Assembly (NCBI GenBank): GCA_030142905.1
Contig: JASJOG010000020.1
Coordinates: 1,055,001-1,119,000, forward strand
Reading direction: 5' to 3'
DNA from: Heliopora coerulea
Lineage: Eukaryota; Cnidaria; Anthozoa; Scleralcyonacea; Helioporidae
DNA length: 64,000 nucleotides
The position numbers were made by a program, and so were the translations under genes. Shown piece by piece: positions 35,301 through 47,100 of this stretch. The notes below the pieces were generated by a model. The model was not told where the DNA came from and did not search any database. It was given only the letters and a program-made list of their open reading frames with translations. Position 1 is the stretch's first letter; every line of letters starts with the position of its first letter.

Positions 35301-37334
35301 TTCTTATTTACTTGGGAAAAACGTAAGTGCTAGGGAGAAGCACCCATCTTGTATCCCCACTGGATAAAACTCTGGTTAAGTGCAAGCTTACAATAAAATA
35401 ATGGTTATTTCAAATCCTGCACCATTTCTGACAAGACTTAATCTGTTTCTTTAACAGATCCTAAGGCTCCACTTTGGCCTTTTCTTGGAATCCTTGCTGA
35501 AGTAGTAGTTATAGCAGCCGTTATTCTTGGAGCTGAATATTACAAATCCAGGAGACGGAGTGAAACAGGTAGATTTTAACCGCAGTATATCGAGATATGG
35601 TTGTATCGGCAGCAAGCATTAAATTTACTGCTTGATGACTCGCGGAAATCTAAATGCAAAGTGAATTTTGCACCCATGTATTTTGAGAAGAGGTGTTACG
35701 CATTCACTTTTTCCTGTATTTAATATCATAAAGTATGACGTATTTGATTGTTGTTTTAATGAAAGCCAACGAAGAAATATATTTGTCCTCTGATTTCCTA
35801 AGACATTTGAATATTTTTATGCCTTAGAAAAGGTTAATTGCGGAGTCCCGTTTCAGCGCTTTGCCTTTCCAATCAACGATCATTGCGCAAATTAAGACAC
35901 ATTACAACGTACATTTTAAAAATACTACAGCTGTTATTATGTGATATATGACTACACGTATAATTGGAAGCCCAAGCCCGTTATAAGAGGTCTAAAAATC
36001 TTAACCTGAATTCTCAGGCAGCTAGGAGCGAGGAAATGCCTGAGGTGTTGGCTCGTAGTGTCCGTAATGCTGAAACGAGGCACACAGATTGTCAGAAATT
36101 TCATATTTTCCTCTCCACAAAAATTCAGCGCAAAGCAAATTACATTTTGAGCCGATTATTGCGCTGAAACAACCATTGCTATACAAGACACTAAAAATAA
36201 AACGAACAAACCTTTGAACCTCCTGTGTAAATCTCTTTCCTTCTGGTTGAACATAGTTTCTCTTCCCTCATTTTTTCAATAGTGACCGTAGAAGGGCATT
36301 AGTTGCTGCATTTATGTGTAGTGAAGTAGTAAGCCTGCAGAGTACAGGACCAAACAAAAAAGTTGACACCCACAAGTTTAACCTTGATAACCTTTGTTTA
36401 ACGTGATATGATAACCTTTATTTAAACACGAGGTCACTTCATTTTCGCAATAATTTTCCACAGAGCCATGTACCATAACTCGTACTTATAGTGCACGTTT
36501 TATTCCCTATTTAGATGGAGGTTCTAAAGTTCTGTAAGTAACATTTGACACGCTAAACCTTCGATAGACAATTACATTCCGTCTCACCAGCTAGTTGGAA
36601 AACATCATCCGCCAACTGTCGAAAAAATCGGCTTTGCTTTGGTTGGATCTGTTGCCACCCAATCCGTTTGAGTTGTGTTCGGCGAAAGCAATTGTTCGAA
36701 AGTCAGAATTAATAATTCTGGCCCCAGATGGTCTTAAAGTATGTATGCAACTCTTGGGTCTCCTGCTGGAAATCAAACTCAGTCCCTTGCCAGCTGAGAT
36801 TAAATGGCGTTCGTAGCTCAGTGGACAGAGCATTGCATTGGAGTACTGGGCCGGTTGTTCAAAGCACGATTAACGCTAATCCAGGATTACTAGTTAATCT
36901 ATTGTTTTAGTTTCGTTTATTTTGGTTGAACAATCTAGTTTCGATTTGACAGCTTAAAACCTTTTTGTATGCACCCAAAATCTGTAAAAGAAAATTCCAA
37001 CTTTTATCAGCAACATGATCGGACAGGAGTCCGCAACATTTCCGCTATTCCTGGATTAAGCAAATCGCCTTTTGAACAACCGGGTTGTAGCTTCGATTTG
37101 TTGCTGGAGAGCCTAGAGTTGCATTGTTTTGCCAATGCTCTCGCTATGTTACTAAAATAAAATCTGACAGGCGAAAATTTACTGTTACCCTTCAGTGATC
37201 GATTGTAAATGCTAGATATTCCCTAAACAAACGTCAGTCGATTTTGTCTCTTCCTGAACGGTTTCATTTTTTTCTACAGAGACGCGGAGGAGACACCTAC
37301 GACTCTGACGAACACCGAACCAGTCAAAACCTAA
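29335..37334 (+). CDS. BSG-like: Basigin/neuroplastin-like three-Ig membrane glycoprotein
   Basis: Nine coding exons join in frame: 29335-29398, 30872-31060, 31760-31882, 32152-32481, 33272-33403, 34706-34852, 35458-35568, 36515-36533, 37280-37334, giving 389 residues and stop TAA 37332-37334. Introns are phase 1 except the last (phase 2). Domains: signal peptide (1-21); Ig1 with Cys47, Trp61, Cys108, split over two exons; Ig2 with Cys158, Trp178, Cys215, in one exon; Ig3 with Cys259, Trp270, Cys308, split over two; transmembrane helix (334-355) starting L-W-P-F-L-G-I-L-A-E, with Glu343 inside the membrane; and a short acidic tail. The L-W-P-F-L-G-I-(V/L)-A-E-V motif with buried Glu is diagnostic of vertebrate basigin and neuroplastin, which escort monocarboxylate transporters or plasma-membrane calcium pumps and act in adhesion. 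Several N-X-T/S sequons are present (for example Asn92, Asn136, Asn198). Partners here are unknown. Confidence 0.88.
30144..30194. repeat. Short inverted repeat, transposon-end remnant
   Basis: gtttctcaacctggggtacg and its imperfect complement around ccccgggtatttgagaaac form a hairpin of the kind seen at hAT transposon ends. It is located in intron 1 of the three-Ig gene. Confidence 0.4.
31174..31401 (-). pseudogene. Non-LTR retrotransposon reverse transcriptase C-terminal remnant
   Basis: A 75-codon minus-strand frame contains F-R-Y-K-G-P-L-T-W-N-H-L-P followed by C-S-S-K-K-Q-F-K-L-K-L-R. The G-(P/A)-L-x-W-N-x-L-P...S-F-K-x-x-L-(K/R) pattern is the usual end of ORF2 in several LINE clades. 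No catalytic reverse transcriptase motifs remain, so it is a truncated insertion. It lies in the intron splitting Ig1 of the three-Ig gene, in antisense orientation. Confidence 0.62.
32970..33068. mobile_element. Small inverted-repeat MITE
   Basis: acaattattcgccaaagacg on the left pairs with cgtcttcagccagtaattgt on the right, and gtgaatattgttgaat pairs with attcaagaatatattcac. The centre reads cccgaggtgaagtcgagggg. It lies within an intron of the three-Ig gene. Confidence 0.6.
33560..33935. repeat. Tetranucleotide (CCAA/TCAA)n microsatellite
   Basis: Nearly 380 bp of caat/caac units with recurrent aaattgaat interruptions lie in the intron that splits Ig3 of the three-Ig gene. The overlapping Asn/Gln/Ser-rich open frame is an artefact. 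Confidence 0.88.
34089..34157. repeat. Perfect 33-bp hairpin
   Basis: The arms 34089-34121 and 34125-34157 are exact reverse complements separated by only ttc. A further direct copy of agactttattacatacacca follows immediately (34156-34173). Such a perfect palindrome suggests a recent event or an assembly artefact. Confidence 0.85.
34178..34306 (+). repeat. 129-bp dispersed repeat, copy 1
   Basis: This sequence recurs at 36034-36162 in the same orientation with only about three substitutions. Both copies are intronic in the three-Ig gene. It immediately follows the perfect hairpin. Confidence 0.85.
36034..36162 (+). repeat. 129-bp dispersed repeat, copy 2
   Basis: Nearly identical partner of 34178-34306, starting aaatgcctgaggtgttggct and ending gccgattattgc. 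It lies in the intron between the transmembrane exon and the 19-nt microexon. Confidence 0.85.
36515..36533 (+). other. 19-nt microexon in the cytoplasmic tail of the three-Ig gene
   Basis: ttccctatttag precedes and gtaagtaac follows. The exon changes reading phase from 1 to 2, and only with it included does the last exon read L-D-A-E-E-T-P-T-T-L-T-N-T-E-P-V-K-T. If it is skipped the tail becomes E-T-R-R-R-H-L-R-L and stops in 37280-37310. Both tails are open, so regulated skipping is plausible. Confidence 0.7.
36810..36849 (+). repeat. tRNA-derived SINE head interrupted by a MITE
   Basis: TAGCTCAGTGG (36814-36824) with the following acagagc is a clear tRNA D-arm/box A. The expected T-arm is missing because another element begins at 36850. 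This is a SINE or tRNA relic. Confidence 0.5.
36850..37084. mobile_element. MITE with about 38-bp terminal inverted repeats
   Basis: The left end gccggttgttcaaagcacga and following aatccaggatta match the reverse complement of the right end, attcctggattaagcaaatc through ttttgaacaaccggg. No coding capacity. It sits in the last intron of the three-Ig gene and appears inserted in a tRNA-derived sequence. Confidence 0.68.
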
Positions 37335-37654
37335 AAGCACTTGGTGGAAACTCTGGAAATTTCTCAAGTCTCTCGCGTAAGACTTGTTGAATCGGGATGA
37401 TACGTCTTATAAAGAACGCTGGTAGCGATTGCAATTTTCTTTTTAATAGTGTAATTCACTGCAGGAAGGTTCATATTATTAGTTTGTGAGTAATTTAAGC
37501 TTAAGCGAAGTCGGCCGATGCGGAAACGAAGGTGAATTTATTTACTGGTGCTCTATGTTAAGAGCTACAAACCACGTTATAAGACGGCGAGCTGGATCTT
37601 TTATTAAGCCGGCACATGTAAGTACCATCTTGTTTAAGTTACCGCGATTTCAAC

Positions 37655-37865
37655 AATGGCACGTTCCCTTTGTACATCTACTGAATGCAACTACCAGAGG
37701 GCCTTTCCAAATCTAATTTGTAATGTTAATCGGGGCAATTATCTTTCCATTCGCTTTGGGAATTCAACGTGTCCATGAAAATAAAAAACCCCGCAAGGTA
37801 TTCTGGTAGTTGTATTCAGCTAACGTAAATAAGGGGAGGCGGTTATTGATCCTGGTCTCGTTTGC
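37655..37865 (+). repeat. Dispersed repeat, uninterrupted copy
   Basis: cctttgtacatctactgaat through the segment attcgctttgggaattcaac to gttgtattcagct recurs at 53041-53690 in the same orientation. There it is split by a transposon-like insertion. The type of the repeat is not recognised. Confidence 0.7.
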
Positions 37866-39067
37866 CGGGTCAACCCACTTTATCGCGTTTATAAGGCGAG
37901 CGCTAATTTGTATCTCCCACACTGTCCTGAAATAACCGCGGCCGCAGTATTTTCTCAACGTAATATGTACAAGTACAAAGACGAATTTAGTACAAAGATT
38001 TCAACGAGATATGGTGAAACTTTGATGGTAACCTGATGGTGAGTGTACTTGTTGCATGATGCGAAACTGTTCAGGTTTTAGTTCTATTTAGAGATGAAGT
38101 AAGCGAGACGGACGTTGGCTCGATGTCATAATGCTTACGTGTTTGAAATTACTTGAAATGAGCTGATATAATTAAAGGGCATGCCCTATGCCCTGGTAGC
38201 TTCATCTGGGCTGGCTCTTCAAGCCAGCTGAGTGGTTTCCATGTATATCATAGAACATTATGCTCATTTGCTGAGCTGGCCCGCTAACCCGGGTCAGCTA
38301 GTCTGGGATAATCGACACCTCAAGGGTACACCACGATACAACTGTTGCATGCGAATTTTCACCTTAGCGCGTATAATAAACTGGTAAGGCGTAGCTCACA
38401 CTAGCGACCACACGACAAAGACATGAGCATAACGACATAAAGAAAAGGCCAGTTTTTTTACTTTTGTCGTTGATTCCATGTAATTATGCTCCTTTTATAT
38501 CTTCTCGTCACCTTATTTACATATTCGACCTGTAGAGCGTATGCATTCGGTCTCCAGAGACTCGAATAACGAAGAGCATGGCAGCCATGTTAGTGTACCT
38601 AACTAAAGGAGATGATCAAAATTCTTTTGTTTAGGAACATCAGCATGGCGGTCATGACGTCAAGTGCATACGTCCTATAAAACGACAATAGCTGAGTGTC
38701 TTTTGCTTTTGCGAGATCAAGTCTTTACGTCGTTTCATCGCTCACTGTGAACCAGGCTTAAAAGTACAATAGACTATTACCGAATTACCTTTTGCGTTCG
38801 CTTTAAAACAAGGCCTGTTGACTTGAAAAAGATCATCTGCTGATGCCCAAGACTTCAGTAAAGTATACAAGAATAAACGTAATTATCTCAAATTTTGGGT
38901 TTCACAAGATGAACTTTTTTTGGAGGTTGTTTTTTTTATTTAATTCTTTATGTTAAACTTTTCCTGTCAACATAAGTTCCTTCATGCGCGTCAGGCCTCG
39001 TTTTAACTCTTTCATGCATTCGTTGGTCTTACGGCAAAAAATTACAACCAAACAAATGAAAAATTAA

Positions 39068-39087
39068 CAAAGAGAGAGAGAGAGAAA

Positions 39088-39142
<55 letters not shown>

Positions 39143-39158
39143 CAAGAGAGAGAGAAAC
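39068..39158. repeat. (GAGAGAAA)n microsatellite
   Basis: Purine-only GA-rich repeats of 6-10 bp units cover 90 bp, immediately left of an inverted repeat. Confidence 0.85.
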
Positions 39159-39270
39159 AAACTCCGAAAAACAGCATGTTGAAGACTTAAGATTTAAGGA
39201 AAAACAAGACGAATGTAAACGGTGGAGTCTTAAGTCTTCAAGCTGTTGTATTTCGGATTTTGTTTCTTGC
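39146..39270. mobile_element. Inverted repeat around tgttgaagacttaaga
   Basis: Left arm gagaaacaaactccgaaaaa plus gttgaagacttaaga pairs with tcttaagtcttcaagctgtt and the following tttcggattttgtttct. Arms are about 45 bp with a 30-bp spacer. The element is probably a MITE. Confidence 0.55.
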
Positions 39271-41473
39271 TCTATTTCCTTAAATTGTCGGCTGGTAATG
39301 ACGAAAGGTGAACAGGTAACTCATAAATGGCCTATTGCGCCGTGAGGTTATTTTCCATATGGCGAATTTTTTTCGCTCGCGAAGCGACTTTTTCTTTCGC
39401 CTTATTATCTCTCGGCGGGAACGGATGAGGAATTTAAACAATTTATACATCCTACCTATTCTTCCGAAATATTTGTTCAAATATTAATGTTCAACACAAA
39501 ATTCGTTTAGTATGATTATAGGAATAGGTCTTAGTTAATCCAGATTTCAACTTTTCGCAGAGTATCGAAAGGTATGGGCGACAAAACAACTTGTCAAGTT
39601 GTGACTTTCTGACAAGCGAACCGGTTTATAAGAATACAACGTCAATTTAGACGTGTTGGGGCTAGAAAAACCGTTGCAAAGAAAGAAAAACCTTCCGCCA
39701 TGTTACTTCAGCGCATGGTTAGTTAAGGTGAAGTCACAAGTTTTATCCATCGAGTTTTTCCTTAAAGCGGCCATGGCTTCAAATTTAAGTTTATAGGAAA
39801 AAACTTTTTTTTAAGAAATAATGGTCTTCACAGCACTTCCGTAACTCATTTTGTTCTCGAGATATTTACACCTGTCTGGAATATTAATCAAATCAACTAC
39901 CGCGTCGCGTTGAAACGACATACCTACGTATTGGAAATCATGCAGATCTCGGAAATTATCTAACAAAATCACTCAAAACTCTGTATCTCACGATGGTATC
40001 ACCACCAGACCAAAAACACCGTTATGGTGACATTGCCAGCTCTCAGTCCATGATCAAGGTATTCCGTTTGGCAAATAAAATTTCGATGAAAATATTCTTG
40101 TCAAAAACAAAACTCTCCATGTACCACTAGAAAATATATTTTGTTTGAAATACAAAAGGGGTGTGAGAACTAAAACATCACTATGGGGAGACCATTCTGA
40201 TGTGTACATTAACTGCATCGTGAAAATTTTCAAGTTGTTTCATTGAATAATCACAAAGATATAGTACATTTGTCAAAAAGTCGCAACTCTGTGCCTATGT
40301 GATGTCGCAGACTACCGCATTAATGCATACTAACCAATTGTAAATATCTGAAGAATGACGAGTTATACGGAAGAGCTGTAAGCACAGTTCTGTATCATTT
40401 CAAATGTTCTTCAGCTGTCAATATAATTTTCAAAAACGCTCAGTGTCCTGGAAGTAGGACACCTCTTGAACAAAAGATTGAATGAATGCATAAAGAAAAA
40501 AATTCAGGCGCTTTAGGGATAAAGCAGGGATGCATGACTATAGCAGCTTACAGGTGATAAACTGTAGCAAAGCTCCATCGTCCGCCACATCTCCCAGCTT
40601 TTGATATCGGTGGCCGAAATTCAGTCCAAGATGATCGACAGACGTTTCGATCTCTGACAGTAAAGTTACTTAAATGTGTGAAATATGATCATTATGGAAC
40701 AAAATAGTACCTCAGATTTTATTTTTATTCCTCATACCGTTTAACCTGTGGCACGTGCTAGAAAACAGTTCAATTTTCGAGGGAATGCATGTCTTCTTTC
40801 AGGCAAAGTGGAAATATAACGAATGAGATTCACGAATAAAAGTAACGATAAATAGCTTCATTTGTCGATGGTGTTTTTTGTAGCTAGCGCTAGAAGTCCG
40901 AAATTTTCCTCAGTTCAGTGAATCTCGCATTGTTTACGGCTCAGTCGAAATACGTCGAACGACCTACCATTTATTCACCATCAACTCACTCGTTCGAAAG
41001 AACTACGATTGCATTAATGCATATTTTATGTGAAGCCTAGCAACATTTCAACACACTGTTCTATAAAACAAGACTGAAATTCTACCTGGAAGTGGAGAGC
41101 CATTTCATCGTCCTCTTGAATTCTCCGGACTCTGGTCTTTTGACCTCAAGGACTTCGTTATGAGATTCATCGCGCCCATTTAATCGCTCGCAGCGAAGCA
41201 ACCGTTCAACGTCCTTACTAAGATATTCTTAACTTTTGCTTTACGTTGGTCTGGGTTTCCAGTATTCGGAATAATCACGAAGTTCAACTTTCTTTGAACG
41301 TCAAGCATGCTTCCTGGAAGGCAGTTCCACGTCAATTAATTACACTACAGATAAAGTACTTAAAAGTTCGTGCATTTATAAGTGTTCACCTTTTCTTGTC
41401 CATGTGAAATATTGACGTCACCATCAAATCCCAAAGGAACACCGACTTTGTTGGTTAATGCTGTCTCGCCATA

Positions 41474-41586
41474 TTAACCCCTTCATGCATGAATTTTTGT
41501 TCTTTAATCTCGGTTTTTCATTTTCTTTCATTTCTTCTTTTGCTCAAGGAGTCCGATTTATCTGATACTGGGCTTTGTAGGGTTAG
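41474..41586. mobile_element. piggyBac-like MITE, diverged
   Basis: It starts TTAACCCCTTCATGCATGAA and ends tttgtagggttag, similar in both ends and interior (tgcat, ttttgttctttaatctc, gtccgat) to the element at 25792-25919. The right TTAA is mutated to TTAG. Confidence 0.55.
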
Positions 41587-42144
41587 CATGCACTTGTGAA
41601 ATGTAACTTTGAAATATTCGACATTTGAAACACATATTGGTATAAACTAGATAATGCCTTAGTACGTGCTCAACTCGTTTCACTAACGTTGTGCCGAACA
41701 AGGTTTTGTCCAGATCGTACCAAGAACCAGAGAACTCTCTATTTTCTCGATATATCATGAAACATTTTCCTATGCTATAAAAATTTCCTACCCTCAAACC
41801 CGCGATCATACCTTCCCCAAATTGCACCAAATAGGTTTTCCGCTTCATTGTCCAAAATAACAGTACTTTTCCTTTCTTACATCAAGACGTCTTTCCTTTC
41901 CCGTAGATAGTACCAAGATATATTAAGTAGTTTCTTCGGTATGCAAGGACAGTTTACCTGATGTTTACCACTATTCATAGATCGTCATCTTTGTTACCTG
42001 AAGGGAAGCATGACAGCCACGTGCCTTTTAAATGGAAGCTTTGCATCAGCCGCGAGTGAGTGAAAGCCAACGCCATTTATCACCAGTAACGAAATGGTGT
42101 CCAGTAAGACTGCCTGAACTCTTTCACGTCAGCTTTCCCTTTAG

Positions 42145-42327
42145 CCCCGTTTACACTGTAACATTTTGGGCACTGTACGGCAAATTAACCGTGCCGAGAC
42201 CTACATGTACACAGAGGTGCTTGGTACGGTTAACTTTTAAGAAATCCGCACCGTTTACACTGTGAAATATAGCAGCACCCATGCCAAAATTTTAGCCGTG
42301 CCCAAAATGTTAACAGCGTAAACGGGG
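42145..42327. mobile_element. MITE with ccccgtttacac termini
   Basis: The left end ccccgtttacactgtaacat plus tttgggcac is matched by the right end gtgcccaaaatgttaacagc plus gtaaacgggg read in reverse complement, about 30 bp. The centre repeats caccgtttacactgtg. No target duplication was found. Confidence 0.72.
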
Positions 42328-44147
42328 TTTTTGACGAGCAAAATCGTCTGACGTTAACCAAAGTAAAATGAGAGAAGTCTTACATCATGGTAAAGAGTTA
42401 AACCTTGTGAAGACCTAATGGCAGTCATTTTTGATACTACTTCACTCGTTTTCCTTAAAGGAATGCGGATGTGAAAATAAAGCCGAAAGATGGTTACGGC
42501 AAACTGGAAGTCGTTACCTATGCGGATTAATTTCATTTTCGTACGTAATAAATATTAAAAAGAAAAGAAAGGAACGTATGAATTTCAATCTACGAAACTC
42601 TAACGAGATTTCGGCCGAATCTGCTTTTATAACTTTTATTTTGAGTTTCGCCTGCGGTAATTACAATATTTTACAAAGGCTTTGAAGAATGTTTAAGCAG
42701 TCGTACATATATTTTTTACTGACAAAGCCAAATTAATAGTGACTTTTTGAGTACGTTTGTATAATGTGGTACTTAAAAACACATCAGTTTATTTGGTGTG
42801 TACCTTCTCTAACATTAACATAGTATACTTTCAAATGACCAGTTCTCGCTCAGTATCAGGCGAACCTATAGACTTTAATATTAACCTTAATGTGACCTGG
42901 CAGTCGTTTTCTTCAAGAAAAAAGCCGTGAGCTTTGCTTAAGAGAGCGAATCAAATTTTATACAACCAAGTTAACCTAGAATTTTACCCTTATATAGCTG
43001 CAGAAAGCTGTGCTTGTTAAAGGAGATTTTTGTAGTTCGTTTGCCTGAAAGGCACGCATCGAACTTGCTGCTACCGATAACAACCAGAGATAGATCATGA
43101 CCATGCAATAACGTGGAATGGATACAAATGTTATATGCTGGCAAAGGCTGTAAGATCGTACGATACAGTTTGCTTAAAATTGATAACTGGAGGTTCTACC
43201 CTCAGATTGCGTATAAATATTTTCCATTGAAATTCATAATGTGAAAGGCAGTAACATTTTTGGGGGTCAAATACTTAATTAGACAACGAGCCATATTGAC
43301 GGGAAAAAAGGAATCGCTGTACTAATTCACGAGTTAAATTATATTTAACGGTATTCAGATTTTTCTGAAACGCCACAGCAGTCATGGCGAAATATGGATC
43401 ACTTCTGAGCAAAATCTCTTGACGCCTAAAATATTTTTCTACCTACTACCTTTACTCATGCTTCTCAACATATTCGCAAGTTTTAGATAAAACTTCCATT
43501 CCTTATTTTTGAAGCAACTGTATGAAAGCGCTTCAGTAGGCAAAGGCAATATACAGATGTGTCAATTAGCCCACAATCTCCTTTATCTTCATGGCTTCGT
43601 AAAAACATTGAAATTCGTTTACTTCATATATTTTGAAATTGTCACTTGGGATTGGTTTTTGTTTATTTCAAGCGTTGCGAGACAAGTTGCATTAAATATT
43701 GCCTGGTAACGCATCTCATTTCCGAACAAATGATCAGACGGTTTCGAGTTTCACGCTTGGTTAGCACCTTTGCCTCCGAATAAACGCCTACAAAACGCTT
43801 CCAGCAACACATATTCATTTCTTAGCCAGTTTTTGTCTTCTTTTCTCGGAACCACGCATTCGATAAGTTTTACTTTAAAGGATAAAAGAATTTAAATATT
43901 TCTGAAAAAGGGAATTAAGAAATGACTCAATAAAAATGCTTCGATCAGGGGCTCAAACGTCCTGTTGTTCTAAGCAGCAACAATTAAGAAATAAGTTTCT
44001 CTAAAAATGAATTAATAAAACTCTGTATGTAATCGGAAGTTATACCAACCACGGAAACTACTCCACTTCATATGACATTCTCCCGCTCGCTCAGAGAAGC
44101 TTCGTTGATCTGGTCTTGTTTCCGTCGTGTTAACGACTGTTTCTGTC

Positions 44148-47100
44148 TTAGTGGACATTGCTGAGATCTTCCTGGAGTAGAGTTCCGTCGGGTTGATCCA
44201 CTTTAGCTACAAATGAAAATTACAACACCCGATAATACATAGCTTTTAATAACATAGCTTACTCCATCATAACATGTTAGCTCTTAAGCATTTAATTTTA
44301 TTAAGGCCGTGTTTCGCATGGAAGAAAATGCTTGTTACAATATTTGTTTTCGGAATAAATTTGAAATACTAACTGTCATTAATTACTTATCATTAAAACA
44401 ATGAGATTTTCCTATCTCAGGTTCTATGAGATGATAGCCGATCCAGGGTTCGCACTGAGCAACTGTTACTTCAGAGGAATTTAGAGCGAGTGTAGAGGAG
44501 TGTTGTAGTATTTGCATTTAAACTAAACGAAGGATAAAGATAATAGCCCAGCATAAAATTGTTTAATGAAAGGCCACGAAGGCGATTTGAAATCTATTTA
44601 AATAAATGTACAAACGTTTCGTTGTAACGTGCAACATCTTCAGAGTATAATATTACCAAGTTATCAATGTCTAGATATAAGTCTATTTACACGAGATGGA
44701 CGATTTGTAGGCATTGATCACTTTGTAATATTATACTCTGAAGATGTTGTACGTTGCAACGGAACTTCAGTATATTTATCTAAATATTATTCAAATTGTC
44801 ATCATGGTCCTTAATTTCACGATTTTCAGCTGGGCTTTTATCTTTATCCCTCGTTTACGTTTCCCCCCGGAAAATCCATCGCAACGAGCATTCAGACTAA
44901 TAGCAAGTTTCTGCTAAGAAAAATTGCTAAATCTTTCACTTACGGGTATTCCTTCTCCTCCTCCGGCGACAAAGCGCAGCAAGACCAATACTCAAAGCAA
45001 CTAGGACTATCACAATTACTGTCCCAATAATTGGCCAGAGTATACCACGAGGATCTAAAATATTTAGAGCCTGGTTGTAATCTTTGTACACATGGACAGA
45101 CTGTTCGGGCGAAGAATTTTATTTCTGGCTGCAAAAAATGGATCATCTAAAGGTCTGCTTACACTTGTGATTTTGTGCCGTGCGATTGACATCTTGGAGT
45201 ATGTGTTAAACTGACGAGAGCGTCGAGGACAAACTACAGCGAATCATAAACAAATCTCTCGCTGCGTAGACTATTATGGGTTTATTGCATAAACCAGGAT
45301 GACAATCGCGACGTAGGAAATCGCACGTCTAAACAAGCCTTAAAGGAGTGTTCCCCTTAAAAAAGTGTATCCTTACGTTTCGGTTGGCACTGCAACCTTC
45401 TTCACGAAGAGTAACAAAATGTTATTGTAACATATAGAAGAATGTTAAATAGCAATGGATATATCATTGACGTACACTGTAAAATATTCGCGAGATAACA
45501 GCAGACCGTCCTCGCGGTTTAAACAATACGAACATATATTAAATTCCTAGGGTGGCAGACTCTCCTGTATCGCCATTTTCGCTTGGCCGTAGCACGGCAT
45601 CGTCTCTAGAGATTTCATGAATTTCGCAAAATACACTGTACAGTTAAAGCAGACTTTTTAGGCGGCTTTTGATCAAGTGCTTTGCAGGATTTCTTCTCGT
45701 TCCTGTTCCACGTTTTCTTTTTGTTTCCGCAACATATTGCTTATCGCAATCGATACAATGGATTGAATACAAAGCAGGATCGGCTGCGTTATCGACCAAT
45801 ACGTAAGGATATACTGTTTCTCTAACACATTTTGGTCTTTTCCCCGTTTTGATACGAGCACATAAATGTTGCAACGAATGATAACCCATCGATTCATATC
45901 GCCAGAAACAGCTGCGTGCTTAGAAATAGGACGGGACAGAGGGAAGGGAACTAAACTCTTGATCGTGGTCTTAAAAAGACGGAATGGTGAAAAACTGTTG
46001 GGTGAGTCAAGTGGAGTGTAAGACACTTGGTAACACTCCAGAACAGAGCAATTCAACATTGTTAAGTGTCTTTATTTACACTGGAATAACTGGATAACCC
46101 TATCAGCTATATGAGCTGTTCTCCTTAGAGGTCCAGTAAGGGCCCTACCCCTCATGGGTCTAGTGTTACCACAGGAGGAAACCCGAGAACGGAGTACCCG
46201 GAGAAAATCTGCGATGCTTGGTAGAGTCAAACTGGACAACACTCTTCTCACATATGACCAAGACAACTTTAATCTGATAACTGCGCGGAGCCGGAATCGA
46301 ACCCCGGTCACAGTGGTGAGAAACCCATGCACTACCACTGTGCTCACCAGCACCCCTTGTTGGTAAGTGGGGCGAAATTGAGGAAATACCAGTGGCTAGT
46401 GGGGCCAGTCAGGCAGCTCCTATCTACAAGACGCCTCCTTTGTGGGCCCATTCTACAGTTTCAAGGTTTAAACCGACATTTTGGGGAGACAGGAGGATCC
46501 AAGCACTTCTGATGTCCCTTTGAAGAACCAAGGGCGAAAGGCACTAGCAGTCAGCTGTCACGCCACCAGACAATTCACATCGTTAAAGTCGGATTTCTTG
46601 AACTAATTTTTAGTTGAATGGCTCGCACGATAGGACTATTAAGAGAACCTGTTGATCCTCACCTTTCACTCGAAGAATAATCTCTTGTCGCACTTGTCCA
46701 TCAGAAAGGTCATTTTTGGCCGAGCAGTAAAACGAGCGACGATCATCATGCTGCACGTCATTTATTCGAAGGATTAGTGGATGGTCTTTGGAGATTTTGT
46801 ATTTCGTGTCCGTAGAAGCTAGAAACAAAAACTGCTGAATTACTTCATGTAAAACCAAACGTAAGGTGTGCAATACGGTTCACATCCTCCGAAATAGTTT
46901 TCGGTATGGCCAGTTCCGCTTCAACGCAGTCTCATTCCCGAAAAGATGAATAACATCAAGTTTGAAAATATGCTTAAATAGATGAATATCATCTTTCTAG
47001 GGAAACTCTCAAAAGGATTAGGGTTAGGATTAGGATTAGGATAATGGTTAGGATCACTCTGACGATGGCTCCTCGCTTGAAACGTAACGAATTTCTGCTT

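Larger units (their letters stand above)
37335..44147. other. Intergenic region between the two convergent Ig genes
   Basis: No gene is recognised. The left part is the three-Ig gene's 3' untranslated region; AATAAA at 37780-37785 is a possible poly(A) signal but lies in a dispersed repeat. It also contains a GA microsatellite, a foldback, a piggyBac-like MITE and a GTTTACAC-type MITE. Confidence 0.5.
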
